Assembly: GCA_018296165.2 (NCBI GenBank)
Contig: JACKQL020000036.1
Span: 62,001 to 126,000 of the forward strand
Direction: 5' to 3'
From: Termitomyces sp. T153
Lineage: Eukaryota > Basidiomycota > Agaricomycetes > Agaricales > Lyophyllaceae
DNA length: 64,000 nt
Part shown: positions 1 to 11,026 of the stretch, one piece after another
Layout of the letters: each line of letters starts with the position of its first letter
Numbering within the stretch: the stretch's first letter is position 1
Position numbers and translations under genes: made by a program
The notes under the pieces: model-generated
Told to the model about the DNA's origin: nothing
Databases searched by the model: none
What the model saw: only the letters and a program-made list of their open reading frames with translations

Positions 1-1196
1 TACCGCTTGATGACCAATATGTATGGTACACGGCCTGAATACCAAGAGAAGTTCAAGAACGAAAGTTGTAGGGAGCCTCGTCTTACGTTTGATTGCTCCT
101 TCACGATAGAGCTTGGAGTGAACCATCCGTAGACGGAAGTAGAATACTGTCAGAGGTAAAACTATACCGACCCCAAAACAGACACGCCAGACAGTCTGTA
201 GATGGTCTGTTCCAGCGGCAGATAGAACGATCAAGAATACAGAGACCGCCAAAGGACCCCCAAACTACGTGAATTAGCCGATATTAATTAACATGAAACA
301 AGATTTGAACTAACAACGAGAACAAGGTTTGTAACCATGATAAAAACTAAACACCAGTCAGTCATTTTCAGAGTCACAAGGCTGACTCAAACCTGGCCCA
401 CGAGTCTGAACAGATGCCTGATTTGCAGCTTCAGATGCACTGGTAGAAGCAGCAGGATACTCTCCTCCAACTCCCTGAGGGAAGTAGATTACAATAGAAG
501 GTGCATTATCAAGAAACAGCAAAGAAACTCACAACCCCAGTGATACCTCTTGTGAGAAGTTGTATAATAAGTAAAATGGCAATTATCGTCACATTTCAAT
601 CGCACCGAGCAAACGTCAGGAACCAGAACAACCCTGCAGGACTTCCTCCCTTCCCATGAGCAGCAGTGGCAAGTGTTGCGCCGAGGACGATAAGAGCTGT
701 CGTGAAAACTAGGCCGGCCTTTCGACCAACTCGGTCACAAACAAGTCCTATGAAAACCTGACCAATAATAGCACCTTCCAGAAGTGATTTGCGACTGGCT
801 GAGTGTTTGGATGGGGAATTACTCACCGACAAGTAGCGAGTTAGATACTCGCGTAGAAACATCGGATGTATATGCCGTGGGATAAAGAGTTTCAAAAACC
901 ACCTGCATAGATGTACTAGTCAATACTATTGTGTCCACGACAGCACAAAAAGCACAAGAGACAGACATTGGTCATGGTCATGACGCTGTTCTGGTCTAGA
1001 AGTCACAAAGCTAAGTTTTCTCCGAGTTTGAGAAAGAAAGGCACTTACACCCATCGCTGACTAAACCAAAGCCTGCTGCAAGAATGGTGAATAGTCCACT
1101 CATATGTTCCTTCGAGGCGAGAAAATCAGTGACTGGTGCCTGCTTGACCTCTCCCTTTAATTTGCTTCCAACGTCAGGTTCAATATCTGAGGACAT
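1..1196 (-). CDS. GIT1-like MFS phosphate/glycerophosphodiester transporter (3' end beyond window)
   Basis: This is the 5' part of a major facilitator transporter of the fungal GIT1/phosphate type, which moves phosphate or glycerophosphodiesters across the plasma membrane. The chosen start gives MSSDIEPD. Exon 1 (1049-1196) ends in GLVSDG and exon 2 continues YQNSVMTMTN. Later exons carry LYPTAYTSDVSTRVSN, GAIIGQVFIGLVCDRVGRK (the MFS loop 2-3 signature DRVGRK), FLTFAR, GVGGEYPAASTSASEAAN, FGGPLAVSVFLIVLSAAG and VPYILVIKRY at the left edge. Introns are about 50-70 bp with canonical ends (for example 996-1048, 903-966, 775-826) and every join keeps the frame, so the visible part looks intact. 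The C-terminal half is outside the window. Two CACGTG boxes lie 78 and 111 bp upstream of the ATG. The substrate is inferred from family resemblance only. Confidence 0.8.
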
Positions 1197-1260
1197 TTAT
1201 CCGGATGGTCTACACAGGCGGGAATTTGGCCAGTTCAAGAATCCGCATCATTTAAGCATA

Positions 1261-1317
1261 TGCTTGACGTGAACACGTGTGTGATTAAGTATGTGCTTGA
1301 CGTGAACACGTGTGTGA
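1261..1317. promoter_or_regulatory. Tandem 24-bp repeat, each unit with a CACGTG box
   Basis: A 24-bp unit starting TGCTTGACGTGAACACGTG occurs at 1261-1284 and again at 1294-1317, exactly 33 bp apart and identical. Each holds CACGTG (1274-1279 and 1307-1312), the core bound by Pho4/NUC-1 type bHLH phosphate regulators. The repeat sits 65-121 bp upstream of the transporter start codon, a normal place for an upstream activating site. That it binds a phosphate regulator is inference. Confidence 0.5.
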
Positions 1318-3971
1318 AGATGGGTGTTTGGCGCAATCTAAATCAACAGTTTACCTTAGCTGGGTATTCGACGAAAAAAAAGTTGAAAAATCAAAAATAA
1401 GGAAGAACCAGATGAAATTTCATTGAACCCACTTCATCCTGTTGTGCCAATCTAGAGTATTAACAATCTGGAACAAGAAGAAAATTTCAGATGGAACTTC
1501 GAGGATGGTCAACAAAACTGTTTGTAGTGTTGGCAACAAGCTGAGTAGCTGAGTAGCATAAAGTACTGTTCTTCATAGTCAAGAGATCATCAGACAGATA
1601 GAATTTACCTCAAGAGTGTCCCTTCTGCATCATCAGTCCAGATTATTGGTAGTGCTGCCTATCAATGGTATGTTGTGACCTGAAAACCTAATTTAAAAAC
1701 TCAATACTGGCCCCCACCTCCTGCTCATAGCTTGAGATATTCATCAGAAAGATATCTTTTCCTTCCACAGTGAGTTTCACAATTTGTAAACAAAGAGGCC
1801 AATGGTACATATGTTTTGGCAGATGTGACAGATAACTAAATTTTCTATGCCTCGGCTGACATAGGTCTGCTTCATGTAAAAAAGAAGTCACTTATCAAAC
1901 AATTCTTAATCATTTGGCTACCAAAATCCATAATTAGCTCTCATGTACGGGAGTACAAAGGATGAAGGCGATGACATTTGTTGTCGGCAATTTCCGGGCA
2001 GATAACTGGTAGAACTGCACGGTGGGTCAAACACTCATTGATTCATGCCTGGTCATCCCATTTCACGAAATCATCAAAGTTGAGTTGCTTGTCCCTGAAG
2101 TTCACACTCAAGTTGATCTCTGAGGAACTTGAGCCACCGTACTGACATCTGAGATCAATACTGAAGATCCAATCAGTTTGATCATTCCTGTTCATAGAAG
2201 CCTTCCAGCACAGGAGCGGCAAATCCTTGTAGGGCAATCATGGTGGTTCCGACGATTGTTCATTGGAAGATAGGAACGGAGTTCGGTAAGTAGCCATGGT
2301 ACGTACTTACGCAGTGGTATGTTGGGAGAATTACTCAACGAGATCCGCGCATGAACAAGTTAACATAGGTAAGTTTTTAGCACTGTTTGAAGTCTACTGT
2401 TCGTCCGTCTGAATAACCATTCGAATCACATTCAAGTACCCTCAAATCCAGACATTCACTGCTACTCACGAAAGAAATTCAGTTAGGTACGTTTGAGATC
2501 AGACGTGCGTAGACTTGCAGCATGGTGAGAGGCGATTTTTCAAGTTGTACACCCCTGAGCTAAGAGAGGCCTATGTCATTTGTGGGTTTTTTGATCGGGT
2601 GAGAACCTGAAAAGATTTAAATAAACTTGGAAGTTCACGCAGACCGAGAAGACAGATTGTCGGTGATCGAAGAGCCAGATGGCACTGAGCTGCTACAGTG
2701 AAGTCGAGTATGCAATAAGTATTCGAGACTCATGTTATAAAGAGAGGTCGGTCCTGTCAACATCGTGAAAACCTCTGATCGCTTTCACGATCGAGGAGTC
2801 GACAAGGACCCTGATTCAACGTTCAACTTGCGTTCAACAATCATTTTTCCGGTTTCACACGGTCCCCATTCCAACGACACATCAGGCCTAAGGACTTGAA
2901 GCTTCAACGTTGTTCACGTCCACGTTCACGTTCGACACATGCCTAAGGCGATTCCCACATTTTGCACTTTTCGGCGCTGCTTCATAGACCACTGTGGATA
3001 GCAAAGTCCATTTGATTTCAAGTCAATTTCCTCACTATTCAGCAACGACTATGTCTTTGATGTTCTTTATAATTTGCTAGTAAGGACTGCAGGTACACTC
3101 ACTCATTTGGATTTTTCACAACATAAGTTCCATGCACGAAGGTTATGTTCGTGCCCGTGTGGGATTTAGTCCGGAAAGTTGTTCTAGCCGTGTGTCCCGG
3201 TATGTTTGCTGTCTTAGAACATGTTTGCCTTTGAGATAAGGTTCTACCGAGTTGCGACACAGTTCTTCTCACTGACGCTTCCGGGAAAGAGCATTCTAAT
3301 AGCGTACGCTTCGGCTAATATGACTCCGAGTGATTTGGGGCAAGCCAATATGTTTTTGAAGTTGAGAAGCAAGATTGGAAGACACTGTATGTAACCTTTT
3401 GACTTGTAAAAGTAATCTGATCTTATCAGTTGGGAATTAGTGCACGATATGGTGAGAAGTTCACGAGCCTGTTCTTCTTCAACGTGGAGGCATCAACGTT
3501 GAGAGCCTGACCTGCTTCTGCCGGAAGCTTGTGACCACTTGGTGGAATTTCGTGCACTCGGAGTCAGAGTAAGTTCTCACAATTCTCTAGGAGTGCCCAA
3601 CTCCTTCCCGATCAGGCAGGAATGCATTGTTGAAATGACAGGGGAAACAGTACCTTGAATGGTCACCGGTCAAGGTTTCCAAAGGGTAAAGATTTTCAGA
3701 AAACATCCGGTATAAAGTCTTAAGGTATGCCCGAAATGATTTACGCACGGTTAAGACGAGTTAAGACTTTGGTTGGGACAGGGCTCACACCGCAGGTGTG
3801 AATGAACACTGTCACTCGGTGCCGGACATCGGAAACCGATCCGGCTATGTCCGGATCTTATCAGACAAGGATCGCTCTTTCATATCTCGTCTACTTTTAA
3901 GACCCCATACCTCAGCAACTATCCTTACCCACACACGAAGTTCTGCCATTCTCTTGCTCATTCGGAAAGCT
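1318..3971. other. Long gene-free gap between the transporter and hapX
   Basis: About 2.65 kb without a convincing gene. Only short reading frames occur (minus strand 1688-1891 and 2043-2237), and neither shows a recognisable domain or joins with neighbouring exons. CpG is present at a normal level, so this is not the depleted type of DNA seen at the right end. A cluster of GTTCAC/GTTCAA words lies at 2820-2940. The part near hapX probably holds its promoter and 5' leader, with GATA-type words at 3423-3431 and 3858-3866. An unrecognised multi-exon gene cannot be excluded. Confidence 0.4.
3423..3866. promoter_or_regulatory. GATA-type words upstream of hapX
   Basis: TTATCAGTT at 3423-3431 and TTATCAGAC at 3858-3866 read as AACTGATAA and GTCTGATAA on the other strand. 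The second matches eight of nine positions of ATCWGATAA, the site described for iron-responsive GATA repressors (SreA/Sre1 family), and lies about 110 bp upstream of the hapX ATG. Both share the longer word TCTTATCAG. Binding is not shown by the sequence. Confidence 0.3.
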
Positions 3972-5714
3972 ATGACCCCTCCATCAGTCACTACGAATTC
4001 TGTGCCTTCCTCGTCTCCCCTTTGGGCTACAGGTCAGTTGGTCCATATCATGTGCAACGGTTCCTACACTCATGTTACCTCAGCTTCCAAAGAATGGGTC
4101 ATTGCACCCAAGCCAAAGCCCGGACGTAAACCCAAGAAAGATGTCTCCAACGCTGTCAAGGCGCAGAGCGATGTATGGCATTTTTTCCAAATATTGTACC
4201 TTCTCCAGTAATAGCGACCTTCATATAGACAACCGATGCCAAAGGGCGGCGAATTCAGAATAGGTTTGACTATGTAACAATTTTTTCTGGATTTAAGTTG
4301 ATTTGTTCAAAGAGCCGCACAACGCGCTTTTCGCGAGCGGAAGCAGTCCCAGCTCGCGGAGCTCCAAGCCCGTGTCCAATCATACGAACAAGGAGAAATT
4401 GAGCGCAATGTCGCTCTGCAGAACATAGCTAAGCGTCTTAAAGAAGAAAATGACATTTTACGCACCGAAAACGCTCTGCTCAAAGAGAAACTTGTTAAGT
4501 CTGGACTTACGCTAGCAATTCGTCCAGAGAATGACCAGAAGCGGCCAAGAGATGACTCTCCGATCCTGAACCCGGGTCTCAAGCGTATCAAGACTGTCGA
4601 GGATTCCCCTCGACCACCCCCTACTCTGTCATTCACACCTTCCCCTCCTTCCACAGCGTCTTCTCCGAATTCTTCAGACAGTTCTGACAATAGATGCTCA
4701 CCACTGCCAAGTTACGAGACGCAGTCAGACCCTATTCAGACTCCCCAGTTACTACAATTTCCGTCGATGAAGCCAACGCAAGCCGACGGGAATGGTTTCC
4801 CCCCCTTTGACTGCGGGTTTTGCACTGAAGATACGCCGTGCATGTGTCGTGAGCTCGTGCAACAAGTGCATGCTCAGAACAATTACGGCCAATCAAATCT
4901 CGCCTCCAATATCCAGACAACAAATCCTATTCAGTTTATTCCGGGTCCCCCTTCGCCTCCTGAATGTATCCTTGAAAATCTTCCACCTTATCAGCCGGCG
5001 GTTCCCCTCCGTCGTCGACCTGGAACATCCAACGTAAATAGTGTATTTGCGGTCACTTCACAAGCACCACCCGTAACCTGCACCGGAGATCCGTCGAATT
5101 GCATGGCTTGTGCGGATGATGCCTTTGGCAAAGCTTTCTGTTTAGCAATTGAGGAATCTGTCACTTCGCAGGCACCTTGTACTGATTGTCCTTGCAACCA
5201 GACTGTCTCTCTTAGTGGACTCCATCGTGATTGTAATCCTTCTAATAACAGCTACCGTTCACTATCGTCTGATTATACACCCTCTGCCTCGACTTCCTCA
5301 ATAGAAGCAGGCCCCGAAACTATGCCTACAAACGATGCATGGCGGCAGATCAAGGCGCACCCAAATGTTTCCTTCGCTGACCTTGCCCTCCTCGCTGAGG
5401 TTGTTGCACGTAGATCCAAATGCACGGGGCCGAAAGTTGTCATCTTGCCGGCTCTGGGGTCCGTAACTCCAGAGCGCACAGCTTCGCCTGCCAGTAGCAC
5501 GATCAACCTGCCGGCAGATCACGAGTCTGTCTTGTTGACGGACCCGCATGCTCATTTTCGTGAAAAGGAGCGTGTTCGCTCAAGTGGGCCATCTTCTTCG
5601 CCAAGGCTCGCCCCTCAGGACGTTTTGATCAGATGTGGACGACAAGGGGTACGTGAAGTGCCAACGGACGCAGTCCGCACTGCACTGCGTCTTCTCGATG
5701 CCAAGTTTACGTAG
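3972..5714 (+). CDS. hapX: HapX-type bZIP iron regulator
   Basis: HapX partners the CCAAT-binding complex and adjusts transcription to iron supply. Three exons (3972-4172, 4229-4263, 4313-5714) join in frame to 545 residues. Residues 40-57 (KEWVIAPKPKPGRKPKKD) form the Hap4-type motif that contacts the CCAAT complex. It is followed by a basic region (NRAAQRAFRERKQ, split across the exon 2/3 junction) and a heptad coiled coil to about residue 115. Three cysteine clusters follow: C246/C249/C255/C257 (CGFCTEDTPCMC), C335/C342/C345/C355, and C368/C371/C373. Such clusters sense iron-sulfur status in characterised HapX proteins. An in-frame ATG at 3798 is also open, but 3972 gives the more usual short N-terminus. 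The tail is Ser/Pro-rich. Its 3' end lies 54 bp from the convergent PPR gene. Confidence 0.9.
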
Positions 5715-5768
5715 TCCTCGGACCTCACTTTTCCCGTTGGAGTAGACACTATTTTTACATTATTACAA

Positions 5769-8219
5769 TCACTCGTTTGGAGGATCATGATTAGATATTT
5801 TACCATTAAAGTCTTGTGATGTCCGTCTGAAACGTCTATGCATCTTCCCCATATTCCAAAGGGCTCTTAGCCTATTCAGCTCTAGATGCAGTGCAAGCCT
5901 GTCCGCTTTGGGTAGTTCAAAATCACCCGGGCGTTGTTTTGTGTGTAGCGAACGGAAGGCTTGAGCTAGGTTTTTAAGTGGCATGCGTTCAAAGTTGGCA
6001 GGAAAAGGTTGGATATAGGTCCACAATGTTCGTAAAACGGTCTTAGCCATTTTATAAGCTCCGATTATGAAGAAAGCGCTGGCAACTGCGTCGATTGATG
6101 GGACATCTGGTGCAATACCTGATGAAATCATGTCCTCAAAGACTTGGATCGCTTTGTCTGGATTACCCTTGTGAGCATATCCGACAATTAGAATGGTAAA
6201 CATGACGACGTTCGGTTTGACGCCTGCACGAGAGGCCGAATGCATGACATCGAATGCGCCCTCAAGATCGCCTGCTCGCGCAAAGCCTTCCATCAAAGCG
6301 CTGAAATGATACTCGTCAGGATGAATTCCCCGTTCGAGCATGACCTCAAAAACTTCCTTGGCCGCATCCATATCAAACCGTATGACACTGTCGTGCCGAA
6401 TGCGCAAGGCAAGCATGGGGGCGTCGCACAGTATATCCCGCGATTGAAGCGATTCTATGGCAGGACGAACCAAACTACGCTGTCGCAACGCTTTTGGAAA
6501 CTCGATGCCCGCTGTAGGGTCGAAAGAGGTTGCATCACCAGATATACGATGTTCTGGATAGGGCCGTACATGGGCCTTACGAGTGTTAGAAAATTTTGCT
6601 GCAATATTATCCCAGCCAAATCCATGAACGAGATTCTTTTCGCTGTGAAGGACACTGCTGCAAATAATATGTATATGTCGTAGAGTCGGCAGGATGTCAG
6701 ACGAAGAAAGGCGACGGAGTAGACGCGACAAAACTCGTGCATGACCACCTTCGGCTCGCTTGACATGATTCATAAGGATTTCCAGAGTGGCGGCAGTAGG
6801 CTTGACATCGTAATCGTGCATGATTTGCAGAACAATTTCCATGCCTTTCAAACCATGAGTCGATAGAACACCTTTGATAAGTGAGTTGAAGATGCGAACG
6901 GTCGGTGGAATCCCAGAGGGGACCCATGGAAAGTCATCAGATGTCGTTGACGATAGCAAACGATTGAATAAAGGTGACGGCGTCTTGCCACAACTACACA
7001 GGCTTGCAACCATGCGAACAGCGATATCCCCCTTTCCACCCATGTAAAGAGCGTGTATTATTGAAGCGAGGGCATTGGGAGTGATCTGGACTTCGGCCAT
7101 CAGCATGGCTCTGAATATCTGAAGCGCACCACGAAGATTTGATCGTGAGGCTTGATAATTTATGAATAAGGAATAGGTAGCGGCATTTGGAGTGAGAGGT
7201 ACCGAGATGACTGGGATGTGCTGAGGTTTAGGTTTTGTAGACTGCGCACTGCTAAGATCCTGTCGTGGTGTCATCGTCGCAATGATTGGGTCCATAAGTT
7301 TTCGATTGAAAAGTGTAGACAATTGCAGTGCGCCTGCGACATCGCGTGTATCGAGACGAAGAGTGATCAAACTGTTGAGCACAGCGACGGCAGTAGTTGG
7401 TGTAATATCCTCAAGGCCTTGCAGAGCTCGAGCTTCTACATCCAGATCCATCCCCAACCGTCGATAATGGGTGGCAACAATGGCATGCGTAGTCGCATCT
7501 GGCGGACAATCCGCTTCTGTCATCGTTTTGAGACATTCCTTTGCCTTGTAAAGATCGCGATTGCGGATGTGGCCAGACAAAATAAGGTGGAAGGTACGCC
7601 TTGTGGGTTCCAAATTATGTTCCTTGAATTCATCCAGAATGTGCTGAAGTGCTTTGTAGTTTTCGGTCTCCACATATGCGCGGGTCCGCCAATTTAACAA
7701 CCGTAAACTCAGACGCCCTCGATGCTGTTGTGCAAGAGAGACGGCTGAAAGGACATCATTCCAATTTCTTTTCTCTGCTAGATGGAACGAAACACACTCG
7801 TAGGGGTTGTCTCTGAATCTGCACCCAAGAGTATGCGCAACGTGGAGGAATCGTAGGGATAACGAAGGACGACGCGTACAGGCGAGTCCTTCTGCAATCT
7901 CGCATGCGTGTTCGTAATTTAAGAGATATCGAAGCAATTCTGGACATTTTTGCAGATGCAGAATAACTGATTGATCGTTTCCATTGTTTGAAAAGATCTC
8001 TTCTACGCGGTTGATGACGTCGGGAGGTAAGGGTGAATTGGGAGCACGTTCTGACGATGTCAGGCACGAGTTCTGGGTCGTGGTGGGCCGGGGAGTGACA
8101 ACTGAAGCTGTACATCGATACGGAGAAACGCAAGCTCGAGGTCGACGGAATCGAGAATTAAGATATCCACCCAGCGAACGATGATGGTAGAGGTGTCCAA
8201 GACCAACCCTCTTGAGCAT
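5769..8219 (-). CDS. Pentatricopeptide repeat (PPR) protein, probably mitochondrial
   Basis: A single long exon codes for about 816 residues. The open frame extends up to 8309, but the methionine at 8219 starts an Arg-rich, acid-poor stretch (MLKRVGLGHLYHHRSLGGY...) typical of a mitochondrial presequence, so I prefer it. Several PPR units are visible, for example around PTRRTFHLILSGHIRNRDLY and, near the C-terminus, PDEYHFSALMEGFARAGDLE followed by PNVVMFTILIVGYAHKGNPD, each with the usual 35-residue spacing. PPR proteins bind organellar RNA and affect its processing, stability or translation. The RNA target cannot be read from the sequence. The lack of introns is unusual here but common for PPR genes. 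Confidence 0.85.
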   Translation of the reverse strand: MLKRVGLGHLYHHRSLGGYLNSRFRRPRACVSPYRCTASVVTPRPTTTQNSCLTSSERAPNSPLPPDVINRVEEIFSNNGNDQSVILHLQKCPELLRYLLNYEHACEIAEGLACTRRPSLSLRFLHVAHTLGCRFRDNPYECVSFHLAEKRNWNDVLSAVSLAQQHRGRLSLRLLNWRTRAYVETENYKALQHILDEFKEHNLEPTRRTFHLILSGHIRNRDLYKAKECLKTMTEADCPPDATTHAIVATHYRRLGMDLDVEARALQGLEDITPTTAVAVLNSLITLRLDTRDVAGALQLSTLFNRKLMDPIIATMTPRQDLSSAQSTKPKPQHIPVISVPLTPNAATYSLFINYQASRSNLRGALQIFRAMLMAEVQITPNALASIIHALYMGGKGDIAVRMVASLCSCGKTPSPLFNRLLSSTTSDDFPWVPSGIPPTVRIFNSLIKGVLSTHGLKGMEIVLQIMHDYDVKPTAATLEILMNHVKRAEGGHARVLSRLLRRLSSSDILPTLRHIHIICSSVLHSEKNLVHGFGWDNIAAKFSNTRKAHVRPYPEHRISGDATSFDPTAGIEFPKALRQRSLVRPAIESLQSRDILCDAPMLALRIRHDSVIRFDMDAAKEVFEVMLERGIHPDEYHFSALMEGFARAGDLEGAFDVMHSASRAGVKPNVVMFTILIVGYAHKGNPDKAIQVFEDMISSGIAPDVPSIDAVASAFFIIGAYKMAKTVLRTLWTYIQPFPANFERMPLKNLAQAFRSLHTKQRPGDFELPKADRLALHLELNRLRALWNMGKMHRRFRRTSQDFNGKISNHDPPNE

Positions 8220-8309
8220 GGACAACCAGAGATCCTGGTCTGCGCACACGATATTTGTCTGTCGCAAAGTGTGAAAAAAAACTATCAGTAAACAGAGATG
8301 GACGTACAA

Positions 8310-8980
8310 TGAACAAACAGGTTATAGAACCTTGTAGTTGTGTGATACGTTTTAGTGACTTTTTTCCCCTTTATAATCACGTGACTGATCTCATTTCCAA
8401 GAATTACAGTTTTCAAGTGTTTTACATTCTCTCCAGATAATTATAAAAAGAAATCCCAAGTACATCAATATTCAGACAGATCCGTAAGGCGCCCCGTGCG
8501 GTCGCAGAGCGTGCTACCTCAAGAATGGAAGATTCAAATTCAAAATAATCATGTATTTCCACTTTAAGTATATCCATTCCTAACTCAGTGTGTGACGTGG
8601 TCAACGCGTCCTGGACGGTCAACTATACTATCACTGTCAGAGGATTTGGGAGTCCAGTCAAATCTTCATTGCCTTCGGAACTGACTTGTTCTGAATCCCT
8701 CGGGATACTGAGCCGCAGAGCCGCAGACATCATATTCCTGCGAGTCTTTGTTTTGACAATCGGTAGGCAAGTATCGCTGATTTACCTGCCTTGTCTTTGC
8801 CATATTTGTTTCAGCCCTAGTTTAGACAGGTGAGGCGAGACAAGGGCTGAACCGTCTCTACCTCTCTCCGCATTAGAATCATTGACTTGGATCTCTCTAT
8901 CACCAGAAATTGCATATATAGGTACACTTATTGGTGCAATTCTAGAACATACATTCCTGCTCACAGTTTCACGCTCCAGA
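8310..8980. other. Intergenic segment between PPR gene and pseudogene
   Basis: No supported gene. This stretch should hold the PPR promoter and whatever remains of the 5' end and promoter of the adenylate-forming pseudogene. No N-terminal coding sequence of that family could be recognised upstream of about 9000. Confidence 0.4.
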
Positions 8981-8984
8981 GTCA

Positions 8985-10702
8985 TCTAACAGTTTTCGAG
9001 TCCACTACCGCTTGTACTCCGCTATCGGGTGTTTTCAAAATACCACAAATCATTGGAGGATGTCGTGAGTCATGCTAGGTTTTGGGCCCGTACCTTTGCC
9101 ATTAATGACATTCCGACGCGTTCCGTTGTTGGTATGTGGTACGAGATCGAAAATATCGAGTATCTGTAGAGTTGACCGTTGACGTAGGATTGGTGGCTTT
9201 ACATATGCAGACGTCCTCAGTTTGTGATTGTCCAATCCCACTGTTATTTACCTGCATCGGGCGAACGCAAAGGCTTTGATTCATGAGGCTACACTCGCAC
9301 CAACGTTGACTGACTGCCCAGTGCCTATACATGTTACAGTACCTGTGGAAATTACAAATGAGGAAAACAGCCTGTCTCCCTTCAATGCAGTCAATGAAGA
9401 TGATATTGCGTTCATCTTTCAAACGAGTGGGTCTACATCAGGGAGTCCAAAGTTGGTTCCATGTAGCTATCCTTGGCTGAATTTTGCGGTGCAGAAATCT
9501 TATCAAACAAGCAAACCGCGGAACCCCCAGGCACAGGACGTAAGTGTCTCGATATGAGCTGATTAAGTTTTTGATTCTTTGGTCTTCTTCTTTTCCTGAC
9601 GATCTCTTCTAGGGGTAGTATGTGTCATATCGGCCAAGCCTTCGGTGAGTTACTCTAGAGTTTCGCGCCGGAAAGTTTCTGATGTTTACGGTGCTTATGG
9701 GTGCTCTTCAATATGGATTTGCGTCATTCAGCCCACAGAAATTGGATTTTCATCTGAGGAACTCAAACGTATGATTAATTTAGGTGGCTTGAACAGATTG
9801 AACCAATTTGCTGCCTTCCTCGTAAATCATCTTCGACGATGCCGCAGCGATGCAAGGCTTTTGTCCATGCTCGTAGGCCTCGACGAGGTATTGTACAGTG
9901 GACTTCCGCTGCCTCGTGATGAAGAATGGGCTTTGAGGAATGCAATAGTCTTGAGGGTTGATTCATATTATCTACATGTCCCATCCGCTTGTTTAACATA
10001 CGCATCCAGAACCTTTTCGGTAGTACCGAGTGTAGCACTATGCTACTGTCCGTCGGAGGCAAGGAGCGCAATGCATCCCTTCTTCGTCCCCTTGAAAGTG
10101 CCAGCTATGCTTTTTGTCCGGTGGGGCCAGAGTCAGATAATCATCACCAGTCAACTACTAGATGAGTGGAGTTGGTGCGTCGGGGGACTGTCCCGATGTT
10201 TCACTCAGGCATCCTGATGGAGACTTTCACTCTGGGGATCTCTTACAGGAGCGCGTGTCAGGGTATTACGTGTTCCGCGGGCGCGATGATGATTGGATCA
10301 AGACTGAGAACAGTCTGAGATGCGACATAAAGTACGTCCTTGATGTTTGACTCTTCTTCTTTTGACTGATACAGATCTGAACAGAGCAATCGAGGACAAT
10401 GTTCGTGTGGGAGGCTGATCGCGGAATGTGTTGTCGTGGAGACCGGTCGACCGTTTTCTGCTACGTTCATAGAGCCAGCAACTGACATGGATCATGACAA
10501 GCTGAAAAGGGAGATCATTCGAAAGACCCGCCATTTTCATGAACGTCGCTACGTTCACGAACGCATCACCTCCGTCGACATGATCTTCATTGTGGCGCCT
10601 CAGACATTGCCGCGCACAACAACCAAGGGCAACATCCCACACAAGGCCGTGGAAGAAGCGCTCGAAGACCAACTAGATCGGACTTATCGAATCCAGCATT
10701 AA
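8985..10702 (+). pseudogene. Broken AMP-binding (adenylate-forming) enzyme gene
   Basis: Pieces of an acyl-CoA synthetase-like adenylation enzyme run in order along the plus strand: SLEDVVSHARFWARTFA (about 9046-9105), GFTYADVLSL then LSNPTVIYLHRANAKALI, the A3 core TSGSTSGSPKLVP (about 9423-9461), GGLNRLNQFAAFLVNHLRR, YSGLPLP, NLFGSTECSTMLLSVGG, GDCPDVSLRHPDGDFHSGDL, GRDDDWIKTENSLRC and, near the end, TLPRTTTKGNIPHKAVEEA with the family's C-terminal lysine. Reading frames do not connect. TGA at 9225-9227 interrupts a region where the family also has about 15 more residues. TGA at 10163-10165 is followed by a frame change before GDCPDVS. A further frame change at about 10404-10420 produces TGA at 10416. 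These faults are too many for intron misreading, so the gene is probably inactive. The substrate is unknown. Confidence 0.7.
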
Positions 10703-11026
10703 ATCAGATATCATCAAGGCCGATCGGGACTCATAATATTTCAAACAGAACTTGCGTATCCATTTTGCGTACATCCTTAGTATAATCCCATCTCCCATGT
10801 CCTACTCTTTTATTAGTACTCGAATGAAAGACTTCGGTCTACATAGAACAAGTGATTAATCGGATAGATATCAACCGTTTTGATATAGCCGAGAAGTATG
10901 AAGAAATTCCTTATGATAGAAGTACAAACCATCCCGGAGAATGAACAAACCGTGCATGTTATCTTCTGCGTTTGGATAGGGCAATGGACTCGGAGGTAGT
11001 AGCCTCATTCTTAACAAGCTGGTTCG
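10703..11026. other. Convergent 3' intergenic segment
   Basis: About 320 bp between the pseudogene end and the XRCC2 stop codon. I see no coding signal, only AT-richer sequence consistent with 3' untranslated regions. Confidence 0.4.

Noticed and set aside
6240..7697. Plus-strand frames of 147 and 159 codons
   Set aside because: Both lie opposite the long PPR exon and are antisense shadows with no family resemblance.
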